Assembly: GCF_002858925.1 (NCBI RefSeq)
Contig: NZ_PJRS01000040.1
Location: 62,001 to 126,000 of the forward strand
Source of the DNA: Caulobacter zeae
Lineage (GTDB): Bacteria; Pseudomonadota; Alphaproteobacteria; Caulobacterales; Caulobacteraceae
Direction of reading: 5' to 3'
DNA length: 64,000 bases
Position 1 is the stretch's first letter. The number at the start of each line of letters is the position of its first letter. The position numbers and the translations under genes were made by a program. A model generated the notes under the pieces. That model made no database searches. It was not told the DNA's origin and worked only from the letters and a program-made list of their open reading frames with translations. Positions 51,206-59,182 of the stretch are shown one piece after another.

Positions 51206-52213
51206 CTACCAGGCGCCGATCTCGTTGGCCTCGGCGTGGCTGATGGGGTGGTGAGCCTTCTTGTGGTCTTCCTCGGCCAGGAAGCGCACGGCTTCCAGGG
51301 CGGCCATGCAGCCCATGCCGGCGGCGGTCACGGCCTGGCGGTAGACGTCGTCGGTGACGTCGCCGGCGGCGTAGACGCCTTCGATGGCCGTCGAGGCCGT
51401 GCCCGGCTTGACCTTCAGGTAGCCCCCGGGACCGACTTCCAACTGGCCGGCGAACAGTTCCGACGACGGGGCGTGGCCGATGGCGATGAACACGCCGTCG
51501 GTCTTCAGCTCGGTGAACTCGCCGGTCTTGATGTTCTTCAGGCGCACGCCGGTGACGCCCATCGGTTCGCTGTCGCCCACGACCTCGTCGATGACGCTGT
51601 CCCAGACCACCTCGACCTTCGGATGGGCCAGCAGGCGCTCTTGCAGGATCTTCTCGGCCCGCAGCTCGTCCTTGCGGTGCACCAGGGTGACCTTGCTGGC
51701 GAAGCTGGTCAGGAACAGGGCTTCCTCGACGGCCGTGTTGCCGCCGCCGACCACCACGACTTCCTTGTTGCGATAGAAGAAGCCGTCGCAGGTGGCGCAG
51801 GCGCTGACGCCGAAGCCCTGGAACTTGCTCTCGCTCTCCAGGCCCAGCCACTTGGCCTGGGCGCCGGTGGCGATGATGATCGTCTCGGCGATCCAGTCCT
51901 GGCCGCTGTCGGTCTTGACGACGAACGGACGCTTGGAGAGGTCGACCGACATGACGATGTCGCTGACGAACTCGGTGCCCACGTGCTCGGCCTGGGCGCG
52001 CATCTGGTCCATCAGCCAGGGGCCCTGGATGACGTCGGCGAAGCCCGGATAGTTCTCGACGTCAGTCGTGATGGTCAGCTGGCCGCCCGGCTGGATGCCG
52101 GCGATGAGCACGGGCTTGAGCAGCGCGCGGGCGGCGTAGATGGCGGCGGTGTAGCCGGCGGGGCCCGAACCGATGATCAGGCAGCGCGTCTGGCGGGGAG
52201 CGGTAGTGGACAT
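51206..52213 (-). CDS. trxB: Thioredoxin reductase
   Basis: This 335-residue flavoprotein has FAD-binding IGSGPAGYTAAIYAARA at the N-terminus and the redox-active CATC in VSACATCDGFFYRN near residue 146. The NADPH-binding GGGNTAVEEALFLT follows, and YAAGDVTDDVYRQAVTAAGM closes the FAD site. It reduces thioredoxin using NADPH in the cytoplasm. The length fits the low-molecular-weight bacterial type. The gene has its own hairpin terminator and is divergent from a DUF433 gene, with 46 bases between the two starts. Confidence 0.95.
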   Translation of the reverse strand: MSTTAPRQTRCLIIGSGPAGYTAAIYAARALLKPVLIAGIQPGGQLTITTDVENYPGFADVIQGPWLMDQMRAQAEHVGTEFVSDIVMSVDLSKRPFVVKTDSGQDWIAETIIIATGAQAKWLGLESESKFQGFGVSACATCDGFFYRNKEVVVVGGGNTAVEEALFLTSFASKVTLVHRKDELRAEKILQERLLAHPKVEVVWDSVIDEVVGDSEPMGVTGVRLKNIKTGEFTELKTDGVFIAIGHAPSSELFAGQLEVGPGGYLKVKPGTASTAIEGVYAAGDVTDDVYRQAVTAAGMGCMAALEAVRFLAEEDHKKAHHPISHAEANEIGAW

Positions 52214-52259
52214 GGGCGATATCTAGGCGCGATTCCGCTCCTGCGCTACATTGCACGCC

Positions 52260-52457
52260 ATGAACCCGTTGCTGGAACGCATCACGATCGATCCTGGCAA
52301 GGCCGGCGGTCGCCGCTGCATCCGCGATCTGCGGGTGCGGGTTCAGGATGTCCTGGAAATGTTGGCGGCAGGCATAACGCCCGATGACGTGCTGCGAGAG
52401 TATCCGTACCTCGAAGCCGACGACGTGCGGGCTGCGCTCGCCTATGCCGAGGCTTGA
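52260..52457 (+). CDS. DUF433 family antitoxin-like protein
   Basis: The protein has 65 residues from ATG 52260. The sequence ERITIDPGKAGGRRCIRDLR, then VQDVLEMLAAGITPDDVLREYPYLEADDV is a compact helix-turn-helix typical of DUF433 proteins. Many of these act as antitoxins with a PIN-like or Mut7-C-like toxin encoded immediately downstream. Here the downstream gene is a glycine-rich membrane protein and no toxin is visible, so this may be a solitary member. Confidence 0.82.
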   Translation: MNPLLERITIDPGKAGGRRCIRDLRVRVQDVLEMLAAGITPDDVLREYPYLEADDVRAALAYAEA

Positions 52458-52549
52458 GGCAAACGGTCGACGTCTCAGTTATTTTTCGGCAGACCCTGAC
52501 GGGGAGGCGGCCGTCATACAGATCGGTCGCTGAGTTGATAGGGGAACCC

Positions 52550-52849
52550 ATGAAGGGCGGACTGACGATCGGCATTGGCATCGGGACGGCGATCGGCGTC
52601 GCCCTGGGCCTGGCCACGAACAACATGGCGATCGGCATCGGCGTGGGCATCGCCATCGGCGGGGGCCTGGGCACCATGCTGGAGGTCGCCAAGCCGGCGC
52701 AGGCCAAGGCCGACGGCAAGAAGGGCGAGGGCGGCGACAGCGGCTCGACCCATTCTTCGGACAACAGCTCCTCGTCTTCCGCGTCCGACTGCGGCTCGTC
52801 CTCGGACGGCGGCTGCGGGGGAGATGGCGGCGGTGGCGGCGGGGATTGA
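52550..52849 (+). CDS. Glycine-zipper membrane protein with Ser/Cys/Gly tail
   Basis: The protein has 99 residues from ATG 52550, which follows GATAGGGGAACCC. The first 45 residues are two glycine-zipper membrane helices (GIGIGTAIGVALGLATNN and AIGIGVGIAIGGGLGTML). The remainder is a low-complexity tail rich in Ser, Asp, Cys and Gly (SSSSSASDCGSSSDGGCGG), ending in GGGGGGD. The two tail cysteines are about ten residues apart. Similar tails occur in small proteins of unknown function. I do not recognise a family. Confidence 0.65.
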   Translation: MKGGLTIGIGIGTAIGVALGLATNNMAIGIGVGIAIGGGLGTMLEVAKPAQAKADGKKGEGGDSGSTHSSDNSSSSSASDCGSSSDGGCGGDGGGGGGD

Positions 52850-52886
52850 CGGCTCGTCCACGATTTCAGGGTTAATATGGAAGCAG

Positions 52887-52909
52887 TATCCAGACAGATT
52901 GTCTGGATA
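52887..52909. promoter_or_regulatory. Perfect inverted repeat upstream of pseI
   Basis: TATCCAGACA and TGTCTGGATA are perfect ten-base arms around GAT. The repeat ends 20 bases before the pseI start codon. It has no T tract, so an operator for pseI is more likely than a terminator. No matching regulator is known here. Confidence 0.5.
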
Positions 52910-52929
52910 GAAGCTCCACGAGTTCGCCC

Positions 52930-53988
52930 ATGACCGCTTCGCCCGAAATCGAGATCGCCGGCCGCAAGATCGGCGCGGACCATCCGCCCTATGTGATCTG
53001 CGAGCTGTCGGGGAATCACAACGGCAGCCTCGACCGTTGCCTTGAGATGGTCGACGCCGCCGCCGACACCGGCTGCGACGCCATCAAGATCCAGACCTAC
53101 ACCGCCGACACCATCACGCTCGACGTCGACCGGCCCGAGTTCAAGATCCACGGCGGCCTGTGGGACGGGCGCAGCCTGTACGAGCTGTACGAAGAGGCCC
53201 ACACGCCGTTCGAATGGCACGCGGCCATCTTCGAGCGGGCCCGCAAGCGCGGCGTGACCATCTTCTCCAGCCCGTTCGACGAGACGGCGGTCGACCTGCT
53301 GGCCGGCCTCGACGCCCCGGCCTACAAGATCGCCTCGTTCGAGGCCGTCGACCTGCCGCTGATCCGCTATGCGGCCGCGCAAGGAAAGCCGCTGATCATC
53401 TCGACCGGCATGGCCAACCTGGCCGAGATCGAGACCGCCCGCAGCACCGCGCTGGAAGCCGGCGCGCCGGGCGTGCTGCTGCTGCATTGCGTGTCCAGCT
53501 ATCCGGCCACCTTCGCCGACGCCAACGTGCGGACTGTGGCCGACATGGCCGCCCGCTTCGGCTGCCCGATCGGCCTGTCGGACCACACGCCGGGCACGGC
53601 CGCCTCTGTAGCGGCGGTGTCGGTCGGCGCCTGCGCGGTCGAGAAGCACTTCACCCTGGCCCGCGCCGACGGCGGCCCCGACGCCGCCTTCAGCCTGGAG
53701 CCGGCCGAATTCAAGGCCCTGGTCGACGACACCAGGAACGCCTGGGCCTCGCTGGGCCGCGCCCACTACGACGTGCTGGGCTCCGAGCAGGGGTCCTTGC
53801 TGTTCCGCCGCTCGCTCTACGTCACCGCCGACGTGCCGGCTGGCGCAATCCTGACGCGCGACAACGTCCGCTCGGTGCGCCCGGGCAACGGCCTGCCGCC
53901 GGCCGATCTCGACAAGGTGCTGGGCCGTCCCGCCGCCCGCGCTCTGACCCGAGGCGAGCCGCTGGCCTGGGACATGGTGGCCGGCTAG
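52930..53988 (+). CDS. pseI: Pseudaminic acid synthase (NeuB family)
   Basis: This 352-residue protein is an N-terminal TIM barrel followed by an antifreeze-like SAF domain from about residue 290. The segment ICELSGNHNGSLDRCLEMVD, then IKIQTYTADTITL, GLWDGRSLYELYEEAHTPFE and FSSPFDETAVDLL is the pattern of PseI rather than sialic acid NeuB. It condenses phosphoenolpyruvate with a 6-deoxy-diacetamido sugar to make pseudaminic acid. In Caulobacter that sugar decorates flagellin. The gene converges on the WbqC operon with a four-base overlap. Confidence 0.85.
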   Translation: MTASPEIEIAGRKIGADHPPYVICELSGNHNGSLDRCLEMVDAAADTGCDAIKIQTYTADTITLDVDRPEFKIHGGLWDGRSLYELYEEAHTPFEWHAAIFERARKRGVTIFSSPFDETAVDLLAGLDAPAYKIASFEAVDLPLIRYAAAQGKPLIISTGMANLAEIETARSTALEAGAPGVLLLHCVSSYPATFADANVRTVADMAARFGCPIGLSDHTPGTAASVAAVSVGACAVEKHFTLARADGGPDAAFSLEPAEFKALVDDTRNAWASLGRAHYDVLGSEQGSLLFRRSLYVTADVPAGAILTRDNVRSVRPGNGLPPADLDKVLGRPAARALTRGEPLAWDMVAG

Positions 53989-54692
53989 GCCGCCACCAGC
54001 GCCTTCAGGCCGCTCCAGCCGACGTTCATCAGGGCGTCGACGAAGCTCATATAGGGCGTGAACTCGGGCCGGCCCTGCGGGTACTCCGCCAGATAGCAGG
54101 GCTTGAAGCGGACGGGGAAGCCGGCGGCGGCGAAGACGCCGTCCTCTTCCATGTAGTCGGCCGAGCCGGTCGGCGAGATGTAGGCCTCGGCCTCCACCGC
54201 GCGGCAGATGGCCAGCAGGTGGTCGGAGCGGGCGCCGGCGGCGTTCAGGCTCGAGGCGCGGATGAAGCGGGTCTGGATCCCGATCCGTTCGGCCGCAGCC
54301 TGGGCCAGGCCGCAGGTCAGGTCGGCCAGGGCGCCGTCGGGCTCGCGGGCCAGTTGCTCGGACACGAAGGCGAAGCCCTCGGCGAAGAACGGGCGCTTGC
54401 CATAGGCGTGGCGGATGGCGGCCAGGTGCTTGTCGCGCCAGGGCTGGCCGTCGTCGATTCGGATGGCGTGGATCGGCGTGTCGCGGTCGTGCTTCCTGAC
54501 CGGAACCGTCAGCATCAGTTCGCCCTGGGCGGTGAGGATCCGGTTGCGCGACTGCCACGAGCGGCGGGCGAACTGCACGTCGTCGAGGAACACGAAGACG
54601 TCGCTGGCCGCCATCAGTTGGAAATAGCCCAGATAGGGCAGATAGGTCGGCTGCATGATCGCCGCCGTCTTCAGAGGCGAGGCGACGCTCAT
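53985..54692 (-). CDS. WbqC family protein
   Basis: This 235-residue protein has AAIMQPTYLPYLGYFQLMAA at the start, VFLDDVQFARRSWQSRNRIL next, and a C-terminal YEEDG-type segment (SPTGSADYMEEDGVFAAAG). This matches WbqC-like proteins found in O-antigen and glycan clusters, whose reaction is not established. Its start overlaps the FAD oxidoreductase stop by four bases. The three genes running leftward from 56589 are thus one operon. Its place opposite pseI suggests sugar modification, which is inference. Confidence 0.85.
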   Translation of the reverse strand: MSVASPLKTAAIMQPTYLPYLGYFQLMAASDVFVFLDDVQFARRSWQSRNRILTAQGELMLTVPVRKHDRDTPIHAIRIDDGQPWRDKHLAAIRHAYGKRPFFAEGFAFVSEQLAREPDGALADLTCGLAQAAAERIGIQTRFIRASSLNAAGARSDHLLAICRAVEAEAYISPTGSADYMEEDGVFAAAGFPVRFKPCYLAEYPQGRPEFTPYMSFVDALMNVGWSGLKALVAA

Positions 54693-55945
54693 CCGGTCAG
54701 GGCCAGGCCGCCGGCGGCGGGGGCGGTCCAGGCCTGGGCGAGGGCGGCGTCGACCTCGGCCAGCTTGGCGCTCTTGCCGTAGGGCTCCCAGGCCCCGCAG
54801 ACGAAGGCGGCGCTGAAACGCTCGGTCAGCTTCGTGCGCAGCTGGCCAAGGCCGGCGATGGCGTCGCGCGAGTGATAGATCCAGCGCGGCTGGGCGCCCG
54901 AGTGCAGCAGGGCGCCGGTTTTCAGCGACCCGAAGCCCGACAGCAGGCCGCGGATCTCGCCGGGCAGGGCGCGCAGGTCGGCTTCGCGCACGCACTCGGC
55001 CACCACCAGGGTCTTGCCGCCGCTTTCGTACAGATAGGCCCGGAAGCAGTCGCCCTTGGCCGTGAAGTTCTGGACGTAGACCGGGCAGGGGCCGTCGAAA
55101 TCCGCCTCGAAAACGTAGGTGAAGAAGCTCTTCTTCACCAGCGAAGGCGTCGAAAGGCCCATCGGCTTGAACAGCGGCGTCGGATTGGCTGCCCAGACGA
55201 CGGTGTCGCCCGCCGCGTGCTCGGCCATCACCTGGCGGGGCGAGATCAGGCTTTCGAAGCGGATGTCGACGCCCAGGGTCTCCAGCGACCGGCGGCAGGT
55301 CTCGAACAGGGCGGTGAAGCCGCCCGCCGGCAGGCTGGCGGTGACGTTGGCGGTGCGGCCCGAGAGGCCGCGCGGCACGCCGTACAGCTCGTCGGCCCAT
55401 TCGTTCGAGGCCTTCAGGGCGACCAGGGCCGGAGTCTCGGCGCTCGCCGGATAGACCCGGTTGATGGCCAGCGGGATGGCCGCGTCGCCGTGCACGGCGG
55501 CAAGGTCGGCGCTCAGGTGCCAGCGGCAGTATTCGGCCAGGGTCTCGGCGATGGGCGAGGGATAGGCGGCGATGCGGTCGGCCAGGCTGTCGCCGGCGGG
55601 ACGGGCGATGCGCAGGCTGGCGCAGTCGACGGCCGGGCCGCCGAAGTCCCAGGTGAAGACCCGCTTGCCCGCGCCGTCGAGGCTGAGCGAGCCGAAGCGG
55701 TTGTCGAAGGTCTCGAAGGCCGCGCCCTGCGCCTTCAGGCGTTCGACCAGGGCGTCGCCCTGGGGGCCGAAATAGACGCAGCCGTCGCGCATCTCGGCGC
55801 CGCTGACGACCTTGGGGCGGGCCACGCCGCCGAGGGCGTCGAAGCGTTCGTGCAGCTCGATGTTGCGCCAGCCCAGGCGATGGGCTTCGAAGGCGGCCAT
55901 GATCCCGGTCAGGCCGCCGCCGACGATGCGGATGCGGCCGCTCAC
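54689..55945 (-). CDS. FAD-dependent amine-oxidase-like protein
   Basis: This 418-residue flavoprotein has the dinucleotide site RIVGGGLTGIMAAFEAHRLG at the N-terminus, followed by LHERFDALGGV, as in UDP-galactopyranose mutase and protoporphyrinogen-oxidase-type proteins. A closing FAD motif is less obvious (AFVCGAWEPYGKSAKLAEVD). The middle is not diagnostic. It lies between WbqC and a methyltransferase, with four-base overlaps on both sides. A role in sugar modification is possible but not proved. No mutase active-site residue can be assigned with certainty. Confidence 0.7.
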   Translation of the reverse strand: MSGRIRIVGGGLTGIMAAFEAHRLGWRNIELHERFDALGGVARPKVVSGAEMRDGCVYFGPQGDALVERLKAQGAAFETFDNRFGSLSLDGAGKRVFTWDFGGPAVDCASLRIARPAGDSLADRIAAYPSPIAETLAEYCRWHLSADLAAVHGDAAIPLAINRVYPASAETPALVALKASNEWADELYGVPRGLSGRTANVTASLPAGGFTALFETCRRSLETLGVDIRFESLISPRQVMAEHAAGDTVVWAANPTPLFKPMGLSTPSLVKKSFFTYVFEADFDGPCPVYVQNFTAKGDCFRAYLYESGGKTLVVAECVREADLRALPGEIRGLLSGFGSLKTGALLHSGAQPRWIYHSRDAIAGLGQLRTKLTERFSAAFVCGAWEPYGKSAKLAEVDAALAQAWTAPAAGGLALTG

Positions 55946-56589
55946 GAGGCGGTCCCCCAGACGACGAGATCGCTGTTGCTGGGCACGCGCACGCCGGCCT
56001 GCAGGTTGTCGAAGCAGACGCGGAAGACGTCGGGCTCACGCAGGCCCAGTTCGTCGCGCAGGCGGTTCACGAGGCCCGCCTCAGTGTAGAACAGGTTGAA
56101 GAGGCCTTCTTCGCCGGTCTCGGGCGTGGCCAGGCGGAAGCCGTCGGGCTCCTCGGCGACGCCCCGGCCGTAGCGATAGTCGTCCACGAGGCGCGTGCGG
56201 ACGAACACCTCGGCGTTCGGCGCAAGCTTCTCGCGCACGGCGGTCAGAACCCGGTGGGCCTGGGCGTTGGTCAGGTAGCAGAGCAGGTTGGGGATCAGCA
56301 GGACGTCGATCGGTCCCTCGATCCCGTCGGGCAGGCCCAGCGACAGGTCGGCCTGGATCAGGGTCGCGGCCTCGCCCAGGTTCCAGCGGGCGTCTTCCAG
56401 CGCCGCGGCCGAATAGTCGACATTGACCAGGGTCCAGCCATAGGCGGCGTAGAGCGACAGGTTGTTGCCCGTGCCGCCGCCCAGTTCGACCACCTTGCCG
56501 GCGCGCTGGTGCAGGCCGCGCTTGAAGAAGTGGCGGGCGATGAACTCGTCGGGGTACTTCAGACCCCGGATGTCGGGCAGGGCGCGCAT
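55942..56589 (-). CDS. Class I SAM-dependent methyltransferase
   Basis: This 215-residue protein has a Rossmann-type SAM site: KVVELGGGTGNNLSLYAAYG near residue 34, VDYSAAALEDARWNLGEAA and a DVLLIPNLLCYLTNAQAH segment where the third motif is expected. The substrate is unknown. Its stop overlaps the FAD oxidoreductase start by four bases. It heads the operon, with a CtrA-like TTAA pair about 100 bases upstream. A likely substrate is a sugar or glycan, given its neighbours. Confidence 0.8.
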   Translation of the reverse strand: MRALPDIRGLKYPDEFIARHFFKRGLHQRAGKVVELGGGTGNNLSLYAAYGWTLVNVDYSAAALEDARWNLGEAATLIQADLSLGLPDGIEGPIDVLLIPNLLCYLTNAQAHRVLTAVREKLAPNAEVFVRTRLVDDYRYGRGVAEEPDGFRLATPETGEEGLFNLFYTEAGLVNRLRDELGLREPDVFRVCFDNLQAGVRVPSNSDLVVWGTAS

Positions 56590-56685
56590 GTCCGTCCGCC
56601 CCCGAACCGGAGGCCCCTCAAAAGCTGGCGCGAACCGGTGGAGCGGTCGCGGCAGCAGCCTGGGGCCGCTTTGCCGAATACTTTG

Positions 56686-56701
56686 TTAACCCTGTCCTTA
56701 A
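56686..56701. promoter_or_regulatory. CtrA-like TTAA pair
   Basis: TTAA-CCCTGTCC-TTAA stands upstream of the methyltransferase operon. The true CtrA box has a spacer of seven, and this has eight, so it is only suggestive. Confidence 0.25.
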
Positions 56702-56730
56702 GGGATGCGGCGCGATTGTCGCACCCGGCT

Positions 56731-57447
56731 CTACGCCCGCCGGTCGCCGCCGTAGTTCAGCAGGTCTTCCCGGCTTCTCACGAAGGCCCGCACGTCGTCG
56801 GAGGTGAAGGCGCGGTTGGCCGGATAGAGCGCGTCATAGACCGCCGCCACGAAGGCGTAGTCGTCGGGCCGGTCGACCGTCCAGCGCACCGCGCCCTCGC
56901 CGGGGGCGTCCGGCAGCCAGGCCAGGTTCCAGCGGTCGGGATTGTTCCAGACGTCCCAGGTGACGTGCTCGCGGGCCTCGGGGCTGTTCGCCAGCGCGGC
57001 CGCGCGGCGCAGGCCCGCGGCGGTGATCACCTCGACGTCGAGGCCCTTAGGATAGGCCGCGCCCTCGGGGCTGTTGCTGGTGTAGTCGGCGCGCGACGAC
57101 AGGTGCAGGTCGATGGTCGCGTCGATCACCGCCGGATCGGCCAGCGGGCAGTCGGCGGTCAGGCGCACCACGTGCTCGGCCGGATGGGCGTCCAGCGCGC
57201 CGACGAAGCGTTCGAGCACGTTGTCCAGCGGGCCGCGATGCACGGCGATCCCGTCGCGGCGCACGGCCGCCTCGATGGCGTCGTCCAGCGGATCGGTGCT
57301 GGTGGCCACCACCAGTTTGTCGATGCGGCGCGAGCGGGCGACGCGTTCGATCTGGCGGATGATCATCGGCGCGCGGACGATCGGCATCAGCACCTTGCCC
57401 GGCAGGCGGGTGGAGCTCATGCGGGCTTGCAGGACGGCGAGGATCAT
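56731..57447 (-). CDS. SpsF/FlmC-like cytidylyltransferase family protein
   Basis: This 238-residue nucleotidyltransferase has the N-terminal motif ILAVLQARMSSTRLPGKVLM, typical of SpsF and CMP-sugar synthetases, then VVATSTDPLDD, RLTADCPLADP and RWTVDRPDDYAFV. Such enzymes activate an acidic sugar with CTP, or are close relatives of those that do. With pseI in the neighbourhood it may activate a pseudaminic- or related sugar. The ELM1 gene ends nine bases upstream of its start, so the two form an operon. Confidence 0.82.
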   Translation of the reverse strand: MILAVLQARMSSTRLPGKVLMPIVRAPMIIRQIERVARSRRIDKLVVATSTDPLDDAIEAAVRRDGIAVHRGPLDNVLERFVGALDAHPAEHVVRLTADCPLADPAVIDATIDLHLSSRADYTSNSPEGAAYPKGLDVEVITAAGLRRAAALANSPEAREHVTWDVWNNPDRWNLAWLPDAPGEGAVRWTVDRPDDYAFVAAVYDALYPANRAFTSDDVRAFVRSREDLLNYGGDRRA

Positions 57448-57456
57448 CCGGTCAGG

Positions 57457-58458
57457 CTAGAGCGCGGCCTTGCGGGCGTCCATCCGGGCCAGGACCTCGG
57501 CGGCGGCGCGGCCGGTCTCGTCCACCGGCTCGTAGGTCCAGCCGTGGAAGGCGCCGCCATAGGGACGGGCCGCGCCCTGGCGCTCGAGCTCTTCGTGGAA
57601 GAGCCGGAACTTCACGCTCTGGCCTTCCATCTTGAGGATGAACACCGGCTTGCCGGTCGAGGCCGCCTCGGTGGCCATGTTGGTCGAGTCCTCGGTGACG
57701 AGGATGTAGTCGGCCGCGGCCAGGAAGGCGAAGTAGGGGTTGGGGCCTTCGCCGTCCCAGATGATGCCGGGCACGTCGCGCAGGCGGGCGGCCAGCAGGG
57801 CGCGGGCCGGCTCGGGCGTGCGGCGCGAGAAGGTCATCAGCAGGCTGCCGCCTTCCTGCTCCAGAGGCAGCTGAATCTCGTGCGCCATCTGGGCGGCGCG
57901 TTCCACCGGCAGGTCGAAGGCCTTGGACTTGCCGCCCAGCAGCACCGCCACGCGCGGGCGGGGCAGGGCCTCGATGGCGTCCTTGAACTTCTCGTATTCG
58001 GCGTCGAGGCGGCCCTGGCTGACGCGATGCGGCGAGCCGGTGATCGGCACGACGTTGTCGCCGGTCAGGCGGTCGTGCTTGGGCGGGATCACCAGGTCGA
58101 ACATGTGGGCCGGGACGCGCGGATCCTGGATCTGCACCACATAGGTCTTGCCGCTCGACCATTTCTTCAGGCGGATCGACAGGGGCAGGGTGGCGCGGCC
58201 GGCGGCGACCCACAGGTCGGGCCAGGGCGGGGTGATCTCGCTCTCGGGCGTCAGCCAGCGGCGCGGCAGCCAGGCCAGCCACCAGGGCAGGCGGCCGGTG
58301 CGCCCCTTCCAGCCCACGCGCTTGACGACGATCCTGGCGGGGCGCTTGCGCGCGATGGCCTCGGCTAGGCCTACAGCCTGGGCCTCGATGCCGGCGCGAC
58401 CGTCCGAGACGGCCCAGATGGTCAGCGGTTCGGAACCTGGCGTCTGATTGGCGCTCAT
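57457..58458 (-). CDS. ELM1 (DUF1022) family protein
   Basis: The protein has 333 residues from ATG 58458; a TTG start 15 bases earlier is possible, but CTGGAG then falls inside the coding sequence. Motifs are IWAVSDGRAGIEAQAVGLAE, IQDPRVPAHMFDLVIPPKHD and ADYILVTEDSTNMATEAAST, which match the bacterial relatives of mitochondrial fission protein ELM1. The fold resembles GT-B glycosyltransferases, and several homologues lie in surface-sugar regions. The biochemical role is unknown. It precedes the SpsF-like gene by nine bases. Confidence 0.82.
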   Translation of the reverse strand: MSANQTPGSEPLTIWAVSDGRAGIEAQAVGLAEAIARKRPARIVVKRVGWKGRTGRLPWWLAWLPRRWLTPESEITPPWPDLWVAAGRATLPLSIRLKKWSSGKTYVVQIQDPRVPAHMFDLVIPPKHDRLTGDNVVPITGSPHRVSQGRLDAEYEKFKDAIEALPRPRVAVLLGGKSKAFDLPVERAAQMAHEIQLPLEQEGGSLLMTFSRRTPEPARALLAARLRDVPGIIWDGEGPNPYFAFLAAADYILVTEDSTNMATEAASTGKPVFILKMEGQSVKFRLFHEELERQGAARPYGGAFHGWTYEPVDETGRAAAEVLARMDARKAAL

Positions 58459-58482
58459 CGCTCCAGCCCTCAAAACGGCGAA

Positions 58483-58519
58483 CGCCGCGGAACCACCCTG
58501 AACAGGCGACTCCGCGGCG
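58483..58519 (-). terminator. Terminator downstream of greA
   Basis: CGCCGCGGA pairs with TCCGCGGCG (nine bases). Reading leftward, a TTTT follows after a short spacer. The position, after the greA stop and just before the ELM1 start, is right for a terminator. Confidence 0.6.
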
Positions 58520-58555
58520 ATTGGCCGAACTTCATGGCGGGTTTGGGGCTGACCC

Positions 58556-59029
58556 CTAGACCCACTCGACCTTGAGGATCTCGTAGGCCTTCACGCCGCC
58601 GGGCGTGTTGACCTCGACCACCTCGCCGACTTCCTTGCCGATCATGGCGCGCGACAGCGGCGAGCTCAGCGAGATGCGGCCCGACTTCACGTCGGCCTCG
58701 TGGTCGCCCACGATCTGGTAGCGAGCCTCTTCTTCGGTGTCCTCGTCGACCACGCTGACCGTGGCGCCGAACTTCACCTGCGAGCCGGAGAGCTTCGAGA
58801 CGTCGATGACCTGGGCGCGAGCGATCTTGTCCTCGATCTCGGCGATCTGGCCTTCGATCCAGCCCTGGCGTTCCTTGGCGGCGTGATATTCGGCGTTTTC
58901 CGAGAGGTCGCCGTGCGAGCGCGCCTCGGCGATCGCGGCGATCACGGCGGGCCGTTCGATCGTCTTCAAACGCTTCAGTTCTTCGTCGAGGGTTTGATAA
59001 CCCACGACGGTCATCGGCACTTTTTCCAT
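58556..59029 (-). CDS. greA: Transcription elongation factor GreA
   Basis: This 157-residue protein has the N-terminal coiled coil with EARSHGDLSENAEYHAAKER near residue 36, whose tip residues reach the polymerase active site. The C-terminal FKBP-like domain follows, with GRISLSSPLSRAMIGKEVGE and VNTPGGVKAYEILKVEWV. GreA stimulates transcript cleavage in arrested complexes. The start at ATG 59029 is supported by homologue length. A strong hairpin follows the stop. Confidence 0.95.
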   Translation of the reverse strand: MEKVPMTVVGYQTLDEELKRLKTIERPAVIAAIAEARSHGDLSENAEYHAAKERQGWIEGQIAEIEDKIARAQVIDVSKLSGSQVKFGATVSVVDEDTEEEARYQIVGDHEADVKSGRISLSSPLSRAMIGKEVGEVVEVNTPGGVKAYEILKVEWV

Positions 59030-59182
59030 TGTGGATTTTAGCTCGGTTCGCCCTAAGGGAGGAAGACTTCCAGTCGCTGGCGATCGCGACCGGGGGCTGA
59101 GAGGATAGGCGCCGCATTCCGGATAAGCAAGCCTCACGCGCCCTAAGGGTTGCGTGGCCAAGCTGACGAAGGCGCCCGGTCC

